Shown here: positions 1 through 6,691 of the stretch, piece by piece
Layout: every line of letters begins with the position of its first letter
How positions within the stretch are numbered: the first letter of the stretch is position 1
DNA from: Gammaproteobacteria bacterium UBA6968
Lineage (GTDB): Bacteria > Pseudomonadota > Gammaproteobacteria > Pseudomonadales > Azotimanducaceae
Assembly: GCA_002450255.1 (NCBI GenBank)
Contig: DJYW01000049.1
Location: 1 to 8,112, forward strand
Length of the DNA: 8,112 bases
Reading direction: 5' to 3'
Made by a program: the position numbers and the translations under genes
The notes under the pieces: model-generated
Database searches by the model: none
What the model saw: the letters and a program-made list of their open reading frames with translations, nothing else
What the model was told of the DNA's origin: nothing

Positions 1-99
1 GGGACATTTGCTGCGGTCTGTGAGCTAGGCGCGAGGACAAACCGCAAATCTTCAAAAATTCTGGTAAGGTCTACGCGACTCACCACCACAAGGCCTTTT
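1..99 (+). other. Upstream region of the transporter gene, reading frame open to the window edge
   Basis: No separate gene is recognisable here. The frame of the downstream transporter has no stop codon between position 1 and its GTG at 100, and I find no in-frame ATG, GTG or TTG in that stretch, so an upstream start would have to lie outside the window. The implied translation is rich in Arg, Lys and Thr and does not look like part of a BCCT protein. The tetramer AAGG at 90-93 sits 6 bases before the GTG and could be a Shine-Dalgarno element. Confidence 0.4.
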
Positions 100-1686
100 G
101 TGTCCCAAACAGAAAACTCGGGCGACGTGCTACCTTATCGGCACAGCCACACCATCGGTGACGACAATCACAGGGCTTTCGGCCTAGACTTTCATCACCC
201 TGTCTTTGCGATAAGCAGTGTTTCTGTCATCGCGTTTATCGCGTTCACCCTCGCGTTTCCTGCCGTAGCGGCGGACGCGTTTGTTAATTTAAGGCTCTGG
301 CTTACCACCAACCTGGACTGGTTCTTTATGGCCAGCCTCAACCTGGTTTTAATTTTTTGCGTCGGGTTGGCGTTCTCGCCCTGGGGCCAAATTCGCATCG
401 GCGGAGAAGATGCACAACCGCAATTCGGTCGCCTGAGCTGGATCTGCATGCTGTTCGCCGCAGGTATAGGCATCGGCATCATGTTTTACGGTGTTCTAGA
501 GCCGATGAATCACGCGCTCAATCCGCCGCTTATGGCCGAGGGTCTCAGCGGTGAACCGCTGTATCGACTTGCCTTAGCCGGATCGATCTATCATTGGAGC
601 TTTCATCCGTGGGCAGTCTACGCGCTGGTCGGTTTGGCGTTGGCTTATTTCTGCTACAACCGCGGCTTGCCGCTGCTGATCCGGTCCACCTGCTACCCAA
701 TTTTTGGCGATCGCATTTGGGGCTGGCCCGGGCACTGTATCGACATCATTGCAGTATTCGCCACGTTGTTTGGCCTGGCTACATCGCTCGGATATGGCGC
801 CGAACAAGCGTCCGCTGGTTTGCACTTTCTGTTTGGTATGCCGCAAGGTCCGGCAACTAACTTTGCCGTTGTCGCGGTGATCACCTGCATCGCGCTGGTT
901 TCTTTAGTCCGCGGGTTGGATGGCGGCATTCGCCGTTTAAGCGAATTTAATATGGGTTTAGCGGCAATATTAGGCCTGTTTGTGCTGGTCATGGGCCCGA
1001 CTGTGGATATTTTGCAGCACATCCCCATTTACGCAGGCGCCTATATTGCGGAGCTACCCGCATTGAGCAATTGGATCGGCCGCGAAGACAACTACTTCAT
1101 GCACGACTGGACGACTTTCTATTGGGCCTGGTGGATCGCGTTTTCGCCGTTTGTCGGTATGTTTATCGCGCGGATTTCAACTGGCCGGAGTATTCGAGAA
1201 TTCATCATTGTTACGCTGCTCGCCCCGTCATTTATTTTTTTAGTGTGGATGACCATTTTCGGACACACCGCACTGGTCCACTTTTTCGACGGTGGCGTTC
1301 AGAACGTTGCAGACAGCGTGCGTAACTTCCAAGCCGAATTAACCCTTTTTGTATTCCTGCAAGAGTTCCCGTTGGTGGCCGTGACATCGGTTATCGGCAT
1401 TATTTTGGTGCTGATCTTTTTCGTAACATCCATGGACTCGGGTTCACTAGTAGTTGACACCATGACCGCCGGAGGAAAAACCGATACGCCGCTGGCACAA
1501 CGCATGTTTTGGTGTATCGCGCTCGGCCTGATCGGCATATCTCTGCTGTTGGGCGGCGGGCTCGCGTCGCTGCAGGCATTAGCATTGGCAACCGCACTGC
1601 CTTTTACTGTCATTTTGTTACTTATGATGATTAGCTTGGTAATAAGCTTAAGGTCACTTTCCGAGCAATCAAAAACCTCAGATTAA
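100..1686 (+). CDS. BCCT-family (betaine/carnitine/choline) transporter
   Basis: Inner-membrane secondary transporter of the BCCT family, importing a betaine-like quaternary ammonium or related sulfonium compound, probably with Na+. Seen in the sequence: about 12 hydrophobic helices, the first near residues 32-54; the glycine-rich segment GIGIGIMFYG at 122-131 followed by LEP; the family signature DWTTFYWAWW at 336-345; and TSMDSGS at 443-449. By alignment from memory, the third glycine of GIGIGI matches the BetP residue (Gly153) linked to Na+/betaine rather than proton/choline transport. The third Trp of the BetP aromatic box is Phe here (F348). The tail after the last helix is only about 15 residues, so the long regulatory C-terminal domain of BetT or BetP is absent. 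At 528 residues it has normal core length. The GTG start at 100 is the only in-window choice giving a full protein, with AAGG 6 bases upstream. Family assignment is firm; the substrate is not determined. Confidence 0.96.
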   Translation: MSQTENSGDVLPYRHSHTIGDDNHRAFGLDFHHPVFAISSVSVIAFIAFTLAFPAVAADAFVNLRLWLTTNLDWFFMASLNLVLIFCVGLAFSPWGQIRIGGEDAQPQFGRLSWICMLFAAGIGIGIMFYGVLEPMNHALNPPLMAEGLSGEPLYRLALAGSIYHWSFHPWAVYALVGLALAYFCYNRGLPLLIRSTCYPIFGDRIWGWPGHCIDIIAVFATLFGLATSLGYGAEQASAGLHFLFGMPQGPATNFAVVAVITCIALVSLVRGLDGGIRRLSEFNMGLAAILGLFVLVMGPTVDILQHIPIYAGAYIAELPALSNWIGREDNYFMHDWTTFYWAWWIAFSPFVGMFIARISTGRSIREFIIVTLLAPSFIFLVWMTIFGHTALVHFFDGGVQNVADSVRNFQAELTLFVFLQEFPLVAVTSVIGIILVLIFFVTSMDSGSLVVDTMTAGGKTDTPLAQRMFWCIALGLIGISLLLGGGLASLQALALATALPFTVILLLMMISLVISLRSLSEQSKTSD

Positions 1687-1723
1687 GCACACGCTTACGC
1701 TATCAATTTGTTTATGGCAGTTC

Positions 1724-1760
1724 ATGGCATCCAAAAAGAGCCATTTTTGCGCCTTTTTTT
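1724..1760 (+). terminator. Weak intrinsic-terminator-like hairpin after the transporter gene
   Basis: ATGGC at 1724-1728 can pair with GCCAT at 1740-1744 (5 bp, 11-base loop). It is followed at once by a run of T ending at 1748, and a second run of seven T follows at 1754-1760. It lies 37 bases after the transporter stop codon. The stem is short, so termination may be partial; the position and T-tracts are the main support. Confidence 0.4.
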
Positions 1761-1787
1761 GACGAAATTTTGATCCGAATCTAACAA
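1759..1787 (+). promoter_or_regulatory. Candidate sigma-70 promoter (upstream) for the receptor gene
   Basis: TTGACG at 1759-1764 matches the -35 consensus at five of six positions. With a 17-base spacer it is followed by TAACAA at 1782-1787, a poor -10 (three of six). The region is AT-rich. The call rests on consensus matching only. Confidence 0.22.
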
Positions 1788-1813
1788 ATATTTTAAGTTA
1801 AATAGAGGCTGGT

Positions 1814-1842
1814 TTGAAGTTTCTATCGGTACCCTGTATGGT
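1814..1842 (+). promoter_or_regulatory. Candidate sigma-70 promoter (downstream) for the receptor gene
   Basis: TTGAAG at 1814-1819 and TATGGT at 1837-1842 are separated by exactly 17 bases, each matching its consensus at four of six positions. Transcription would begin near 1849 and leave a short leader carrying the ribosome binding site. It would drive the receptor and probably the sulfotransferase gene behind it. I see no convincing Fur-type or other known operator across it. Confidence 0.3.
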
Positions 1843-1861
1843 ATGACGCACTTTTTTCATT

Positions 1862-1867
1862 GAGGGG
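1862..1867 (+). promoter_or_regulatory. Ribosome binding site of the TonB-dependent receptor
   Basis: GAGGGG lies 5 bases before the ATG at 1873. It is the strongest Shine-Dalgarno match on the plus strand of this window, fits a highly expressed outer-membrane protein, and supports the chosen start, which also gives a proper signal peptide. Confidence 0.7.
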
Positions 1868-1872
1868 ATTTT

Positions 1873-4560
1873 ATGTTTCGTTCGAAAAAGCTGCGTAGCG
1901 CCATTATTTCAGCAAATGCTGCAATAATCGCTTCACTGGGAGCCCAAGCCACACAGGCTGCACCTCAGGAGATTGAAGAGGTCATCGTGACCGCAACCAA
2001 ACGCGCAGTGCCACTTCAGGATGCACCGGTTGCAATCCAAGTTATGAGTGAAGACTCACTTGAAGAGCAAAACATCAACAGCTTCGTCGATTACATTAAA
2101 TTCCTACCTAACGTTAGTGCCGGCGGCCGAGGCCCAGGGCAGAACGAAATCTACATTCGCGGCGCAGCCGTCGACGCCATCAATATCACTGTCGCCGAGT
2201 CACAAGGCTCTGCCCCTAACGTCGCTCTCTATTTAGATGAGCAACCGGTTACCGCAGGTGGACGCAACCTGGACGTCTATGTCACCGACATTGAACGCAT
2301 CGAGGTGCTGCCTGGACCGCAAGGCACTTTATACGGTGCGAGTTCCATGGCCGGCACCGTTCGCCTAATCACGAACAAACCTGTCATCGATGAGTTCGAC
2401 CTGAAGGTCAGCGGCGGTATTTCTAGCACCGCGCATGGCGAAGCCAGCAACAATGTTGGCGTGGTTCTCAATTTGCCTTTGCTTGACAACAAACTCGCGG
2501 GCCGCATAGCGCTTTACCGCGATAGCCAGGGCGGCTACATCGATAACGTACGAGGCACATTCCAAGCGGATAACAGCGTCAACCCAACCTTTCCCGGCGA
2601 CACCGTCACCTTTGCGGCAGGAACAACGCTGGCGAACGGTACCGTTGTCGGACCAGATGGGTTGACAGTACCCGTTACCAAGGCCGTCGCAGACAATAGC
2701 GCGATGGTCGAAGACGACTTTAATGACGCAACCTACCAAGGCGCACGAGTCGGTCTAAAGTATTTGATAAATGATGATTGGGATGTTCTGGTTCAACACA
2801 CAACCCAAACCCTGGAAACCGAAGGGGTTTTCGACTACGACCCAACCGTAGGTGACCTGGAAGTGAATCGTTTTGCGCCGGACACGCTTGACGACGAATT
2901 CAGCCAAACCTCTTGGACTGTAACGGGTCGTTTAGGTGAGTTAGACGTGGTGTATACCGGTGCATTTTTAGATCGCGAAGTCGCTGCAAACATCGACTAC
3001 ACCGGCTATACCAATATCGGTAAATATATTTCCGGTTACCAATGCGAATATCTGGTCGGCAGCTACTACACAGGCCTAACTACTGGCACTGCTTACACTA
3101 TGGACCCGACCCTTGGCGGTGACCCGAATGTGATTGAATGCGGCACGCCAGTCAACGCGGCTCGCATTGAAAACGAAAACGAACGCTGGACCCACGAAGC
3201 CCGCATAGCGACTAACTTCGACGGCCCGCTCAATTTTCAGGCTGGTGTGTTCATCGAGGACTTTAAAATCCGCCACGTTGGCGACTTCAACTATCAAGCG
3301 CCGATTGATGCGGGCTTCGCACCGATTGACATCAACAAGAGCGGTACCTTTGACAAGTCTGAAGCGAACGCACGCGGCAAAGTCATCGCGAACACTCAGT
3401 TCCGCAACGATAACACTCGCACGGAAGAGCAAACTGCCATATTCGGCGAAATCACATACGATGTCAGCGACAGCGTGACGCTAACCGCAGCGGCACGACA
3501 TTACGACCTCGATTATGGATTCACGGGCTACGGCGCCTGGCGCTATGGCAACCGACCGCTGTTTGTAGATGACGCTGACCCAGACAATGACGTGCGCCCG
3601 GGGCTGACCGGCGGCCGCGATTACGTCACGGGCTTCAACTCACTGCAGCCGCTTAGCGTCAGCGACACCATCTATCGACTGGGTGCTTCCTACACACCAG
3701 CCGGCACCGATACGCTGTTCTACATGACTTGGTCTGAAGGCTATCGCCCGCCTGGCTTTAACCGTGCTGCAGCTGCGAAAGCGCCTTACGAATCTGGCGC
3801 CAACAACGTGCGTGCGGATGGCACGAGTTGCGGCAACGACGCCGCTATCAATGCAAACGCATCTACCGGCTTCCCAGGCTATTGCCTGCCGTATGTGTTC
3901 GATTCCGATACGCTTGAAAATCTCGAGTTTGGCTGGAAATCTACGCTTGCGGACGGCGCATTGCGCTTTAACGGCTCGGTCTACAAGATTGATTGGAAAG
4001 ATATTCAAGTCTCGCAGTTTGACTCTCAGAATATTTCCATCCTGACGATTGTTGACAATGGCGGTGACGCCGAGATTTCCGGTGTGGAAGCCGATTTGGT
4101 ATGGCTCGCATCAGAGCGGCTGTCGGTCCATGCGGCCGCGTCATTTAATCAGACTGAGCTTGTTTACGTTGATCCGGCATTCGCCGTGATCATGGCGGAC
4201 GAGGGCTCCATGCTGCCGTTGACGCCGGAGGTGCAGTTTAACGTTCGCGCTCGCTATGAGTTCCCGGTCCGTGGCAACTTGCTGGGCCATTGGCAGGTAG
4301 GCGTCAAATACTCCGGCGAGTCAGTAAACTCGCTGGTCGACACCGTTGATGAGCCGAACACCATGCAAGATTCCTACACTCTCGCTGATGCAAGTGTGGG
4401 CGTAGAAAATGCAGAGGACGGCTGGTCGGCACAGTTGTATGTCAACAACCTGACCGACGAACGTGCTCAGCTTCACATCAACCGCCAGGACTTTATCGAA
4501 CGCGTCACCACCAACCGTCCTCGCACGATTGGTCTGCGCGTCAGCTATAGCATGAAGTAA
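1873..4560 (+). CDS. TonB-dependent outer-membrane receptor
   Basis: Outer-membrane active-transport receptor that binds a scarce ligand and imports it into the periplasm using energy from TonB-ExbB-ExbD. Seen: a signal peptide with basic N-terminus, hydrophobic core and likely cleavage after A26 or A29; a TonB box around EEVIVTA at 35-41; a plug domain over roughly 45-170 with the typical run IERIEVLPGPQGTLYG and a following LITNKP; then a long beta-barrel ending in RTIGLRVSYSMK. The last residue is Lys rather than the usual aromatic, with Tyr two before Ser-Met-Lys. D486-E497 is a complete EF-hand-type 12-residue loop (DINKSGTFDKSE), and D566-D573 is a second acidic stretch (DDADPDND). Four Cys at 391, 423, 653 and 671 form two close pairs that could be disulfides in outer loops. 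Length of 895 residues is normal for large family members. The ligand is unknown: nothing nearby encodes siderophore, heme, cobalamin or glycan enzymes. The sulfotransferase gene follows after 43 bases and is probably in the same operon. Confidence 0.96.
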   Translation: MFRSKKLRSAIISANAAIIASLGAQATQAAPQEIEEVIVTATKRAVPLQDAPVAIQVMSEDSLEEQNINSFVDYIKFLPNVSAGGRGPGQNEIYIRGAAVDAINITVAESQGSAPNVALYLDEQPVTAGGRNLDVYVTDIERIEVLPGPQGTLYGASSMAGTVRLITNKPVIDEFDLKVSGGISSTAHGEASNNVGVVLNLPLLDNKLAGRIALYRDSQGGYIDNVRGTFQADNSVNPTFPGDTVTFAAGTTLANGTVVGPDGLTVPVTKAVADNSAMVEDDFNDATYQGARVGLKYLINDDWDVLVQHTTQTLETEGVFDYDPTVGDLEVNRFAPDTLDDEFSQTSWTVTGRLGELDVVYTGAFLDREVAANIDYTGYTNIGKYISGYQCEYLVGSYYTGLTTGTAYTMDPTLGGDPNVIECGTPVNAARIENENERWTHEARIATNFDGPLNFQAGVFIEDFKIRHVGDFNYQAPIDAGFAPIDINKSGTFDKSEANARGKVIANTQFRNDNTRTEEQTAIFGEITYDVSDSVTLTAAARHYDLDYGFTGYGAWRYGNRPLFVDDADPDNDVRPGLTGGRDYVTGFNSLQPLSVSDTIYRLGASYTPAGTDTLFYMTWSEGYRPPGFNRAAAAKAPYESGANNVRADGTSCGNDAAINANASTGFPGYCLPYVFDSDTLENLEFGWKSTLADGALRFNGSVYKIDWKDIQVSQFDSQNISILTIVDNGGDAEISGVEADLVWLASERLSVHAAASFNQTELVYVDPAFAVIMADEGSMLPLTPEVQFNVRARYEFPVRGNLLGHWQVGVKYSGESVNSLVDTVDEPNTMQDSYTLADASVGVENAEDGWSAQLYVNNLTDERAQLHINRQDFIERVTTNRPRTIGLRVSYSMK

Positions 4561-4567
4561 CCGCGAA

Positions 4568-4593
4568 GATCGACAAACACAAGGTTTGCGATC
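4568..4593 (+). promoter_or_regulatory. Intercistronic hairpin between receptor and sulfotransferase genes
   Basis: GATCG (4568-4572) and CAAAC (4574-4578) pair perfectly with GTTTG (4584-4588) and CGATC (4589-4593). This gives a 10-bp stem with one bulged A at 4573 and a 5-base loop. No T-run follows, so it is not an ordinary intrinsic terminator. The stem ends directly before the AAGAG ribosome binding site at 4594, so it could protect the receptor mRNA 3' end or affect access to the sulfotransferase start. The structure is seen; the role is inferred. Confidence 0.55.
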
Positions 4594-4598
4594 AAGAG
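4594..4598 (+). promoter_or_regulatory. Ribosome binding site that decides the sulfotransferase start
   Basis: AAGAG lies 5 bases before the ATG at 4604. The alternative in-frame TTG at 4586 sits inside the stem of the intercistronic hairpin and has only an AAGG one base upstream, too close to work. The ATG at 4604 is therefore preferred. Confidence 0.55.
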
Positions 4599-4603
4599 CT
4601 GAC

Positions 4604-6574
4604 ATGAGTGAATCGTTAGATACTACTGCGGTTCAAAAAATGTTGCAGTCTGGCCAAAGTGGCCAGGCTGCAGCCGTTATAGAAGCATGGCACACCGCCA
4701 ACCCACCCGTTGTTGAAAGCCTATATTTACTCGCTGTTGCGCGGCGCTACGCTGGTCAGCCAGACGCAGCGCTGACCACCTTAAAACAGCTGAACCAACT
4801 TGATCCTCGCTTCGGTAGAGGCCATCAAGAGGCTGGACATACCTATCTTGCTTTGCGAAAAACGCAGCAAGCACTGGACGCCTTCCAGCGCGCTGTGTCG
4901 CTAAACGACTCACTGATCGCGAGCTGGCGAGCCATCGTCTCGTTATGCAGCAAACCGGAACAAGCACCCTTACGCCAAAGCGCGTTACTGCAACTCGAAA
5001 GGCTAAAAGGCCTGCCACCTGCACTGCTGTCGGTGCGTAACGCCACCGCTGAGGGCAAGCTGCGCAAAGCAGAAGAAATTTGTAGGCACTTTCTTAAACA
5101 AAATCCGACTCATGTTGAGGGTATGCGTCTGTTAGCTGATTTAGGTGTGCGATCAGATGTGCTCGACGACGCGGAATTTTTGCTGGATTCCGCATTAGAA
5201 CTCGAACCCGACAACCATTTTGCCCGGTTCGATTATATGAACGTATTGTATCGGCGTCAGAAATACGCCTTAGCCATGACTCAAGCGGAGACGCTGCTCA
5301 AAGCCGATCCGGATAACGTGCAATATCAAACCGGTTATGCAAACCAATGCGTCGCGATCGGCCGTTACGATGAAGCGTTGACAATTTATGCCAACATTCT
5401 CAAAGACTTCCCAAACACGGCGGCTATCCATCTGCTGCGCGGTCATGCCTTGAAAACGGTGAACCGCACTGACGAAGCAATCGCCGCATACAGAGATTGT
5501 TATCGCTGCGCGCCGAGCTATGGCGATGCCTATTGGAGCCTAGCTAACCTAAAGACCTATCGCTTCACCGGGGCTGAAGTCAGCAATATGCGACGGCAGG
5601 AACAATCCGCTGACGTGCCAATCGATGACCGCATCCACTTCTGTTTCGCCTTGGGCAAACATTTTGAAGACAACGCAGAATACGAAAAATCATTTGCACA
5701 CTATGAACGCGGCAACGACCTTCGCCGCGATCAGCTGGGTTTTTCAGCAGATCTGTTGTCTTCGCGACTTGCTTTGCAACAAGAGGTGGTGAACCGCCCC
5801 TTGCTGCAGAAATTTGCTGGGGCAGGCTGTCCCGCACCAGACCCCATCTTTGTGGTAGGCCTACCCAGAGCCGGATCAACTTTGTTGGAACAAATCCTAG
5901 CCAGCCACTCTTGCGTTGATGGCACCCAGGAACTACCCAACATTGGTGCACTAGCTTTTCGGTTGGATGGCCGCCGCGCCACACGAGACAAACCTTTGTA
6001 TCCTTACTGCCTAGCTGACCTGTCACCGCAACAGCTGCGTGTGTTTGGTGAGCAGTTTATCGAAGACACCCGAATTCATCGCGGTAACGCACCCTTCTTT
6101 ATCGACAAAATGCCTAACAATTTCCGTCATTTAGGCTTAATCCATCTGATCCTGCCAAATGCCAAAATCATCGACGCCCGTCGTGATCCCTTGGCCTGCT
6201 GCTTTAGTGGGTTTAAACAGCTGTTCTCCAGCGGTCAGGAGTTTTCCTACGGCTTGCGCGAGATCGGGCAATACTACAACGACTATTTGGATTTAATGGC
6301 GCATTGGGAGACGGTACTGCCCGGCAAGATTTTGCGTGTCCAGCACGAGGATTTGGTCGCTGATCTAGAGGGACAGGTGCGGCGCATGCTCGATTACTGC
6401 GAGCTGCCATTTGAACAGGCCTGCGTCGATTACCATAAAACTGAACGCAGCGTGCGTACGCCAAGCTCAGAACAGGTCCGGCAGCCGATTTTCCGGGACA
6501 GCCTGGAGGCCTGGAAAAACTATGCGCCGTGGCTGGGGCCGCTCACTGAAATACTCGCCAATAGAGGCGGCTAG
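4604..6574 (+). CDS. TPR-repeat protein with C-terminal PAPS-dependent sulfotransferase domain
   Basis: Predicted cytoplasmic enzyme transferring sulfate from 3'-phosphoadenosine-5'-phosphosulfate (PAPS) to an unknown acceptor; there is no signal peptide or membrane helix. Residues about 10-105 and 140-320 (numbered from the ATG at 4604) are helical TPR-type repeats with spaced LDP, LEP, ADP and CAP turn motifs about 34 residues apart, likely a docking surface for the acceptor. Residues about 413-650 match the bacterial Sulfotransfer_3-type domain: the 5'-phosphosulfate loop is PRAGST at 421-426 followed by LLEQIL, and the 3'-phosphate site is ARRDP at 525-529 with R527 and S535 spaced like the Arg130/Ser138 pair of human SULT1A1. 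The C-terminal VRTPSSEQVRQPIF and AWKNYAPWL segments are also typical. All key PAPS motifs are intact at 656 residues. An in-frame TTG at 4586 would add six residues but is less likely. It follows the receptor gene closely, so the two are probably co-expressed. Domain assignment is firm; the acceptor is unknown. Confidence 0.93.
   Translation: MSESLDTTAVQKMLQSGQSGQAAAVIEAWHTANPPVVESLYLLAVARRYAGQPDAALTTLKQLNQLDPRFGRGHQEAGHTYLALRKTQQALDAFQRAVSLNDSLIASWRAIVSLCSKPEQAPLRQSALLQLERLKGLPPALLSVRNATAEGKLRKAEEICRHFLKQNPTHVEGMRLLADLGVRSDVLDDAEFLLDSALELEPDNHFARFDYMNVLYRRQKYALAMTQAETLLKADPDNVQYQTGYANQCVAIGRYDEALTIYANILKDFPNTAAIHLLRGHALKTVNRTDEAIAAYRDCYRCAPSYGDAYWSLANLKTYRFTGAEVSNMRRQEQSADVPIDDRIHFCFALGKHFEDNAEYEKSFAHYERGNDLRRDQLGFSADLLSSRLALQQEVVNRPLLQKFAGAGCPAPDPIFVVGLPRAGSTLLEQILASHSCVDGTQELPNIGALAFRLDGRRATRDKPLYPYCLADLSPQQLRVFGEQFIEDTRIHRGNAPFFIDKMPNNFRHLGLIHLILPNAKIIDARRDPLACCFSGFKQLFSSGQEFSYGLREIGQYYNDYLDLMAHWETVLPGKILRVQHEDLVADLEGQVRRMLDYCELPFEQACVDYHKTERSVRTPSSEQVRQPIFRDSLEAWKNYAPWLGPLTEILANRGG
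4642..4674 (+). promoter_or_regulatory. Strong hairpin inside the early sulfotransferase coding region
   Basis: Bases 4642-4656 pair with 4660-4674 around a 3-base AAG loop: 15 pairs, 13 Watson-Crick and two G-U at the RNA level, with core CTGGCCA/TGGCCAG. It begins 38 bases after the ATG and encodes the tandem SGQ-SGQ stretch. It could slow early elongation or serve as an RNA processing or binding site; alternatively it is a by-product of the repeated SGQ codons. Confidence 0.4.
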
Positions 6575-6596
6575 CGCCAGCGCACAGGCGCTAGCC
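6569..6596 (+). repeat. Perfect 10-bp inverted repeat over the sulfotransferase stop codon
   Basis: GGCTAGCGCC at 6569-6578 and GGCGCTAGCC at 6587-6596 are exact reverse complements separated by an 8-base loop. The TAG stop at 6572-6574 lies in the left arm. No T-run follows, so it is not a classical terminator alone; it may be a 3' stabilising hairpin or part of a terminator cluster with the next hairpins. Confidence 0.6.
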
Positions 6597-6631
6597 AGCC
6601 GTAACGCCAAGATTCACTCGAAGCACTTTCT

Positions 6632-6655
6632 GCGCGATCTGCCCCGCGCCCTTTT
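6632..6655 (+). terminator. Possible terminator of the receptor-sulfotransferase operon
   Basis: GCGCG at 6632-6636 can pair with CGCGC at 6645-6649 over an 8-base loop. It is followed by CC and then TTTT at 6652-6655. The stem is GC-rich but short and the T-tract minimal, so the call is tentative; the location between convergent genes fits. Confidence 0.33.
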
Positions 6656-6665
6656 AAATCAATCC

Positions 6666-6689
6666 GGCCGCCATAAAACTTGTGCGGCC
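6666..6689. terminator. Short GC hairpin between convergent genes
   Basis: GGCCGC at 6666-6671 and GCGGCC at 6684-6689 are exact reverse complements with a 12-base loop. The hairpin ends 3 bases before the dehydrogenase stop codon at 6692-6694, so on the minus strand it is the first structure after that gene. On the minus strand it is followed by GGATTGATTT, a poor T-tract. Confidence 0.33.
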
Positions 6690-6691
6690 AC

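Noticed and set aside
7..49. Imperfect inverted repeat TTTG..CGGT / ACCGCAAA upstream of the transporter
   Set aside because: It needs a 3-base bulge and a loop of about 30 bases; too weak to claim as a regulatory structure.
4586..4603. TTG at 4586 as the sulfotransferase start
   Set aside because: It lies inside the intercistronic stem and its only AAGG is one base away; the ATG at 4604 has AAGAG at a proper distance.
5580..6026. 148-codon open frame on the minus strand inside the sulfotransferase gene
   Set aside because: It lies wholly opposite conserved sulfotransferase codons, including the PAPS loop, and its translation matches nothing; an antisense shadow.
1873..6574. Defence, retron or toxin-antitoxin reading of the receptor/sulfotransferase locus
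   Set aside because: Both genes have clear family motifs with intact catalytic or structural residues, and no nuclease, reverse transcriptase, toxin or repeat-array signal is present.
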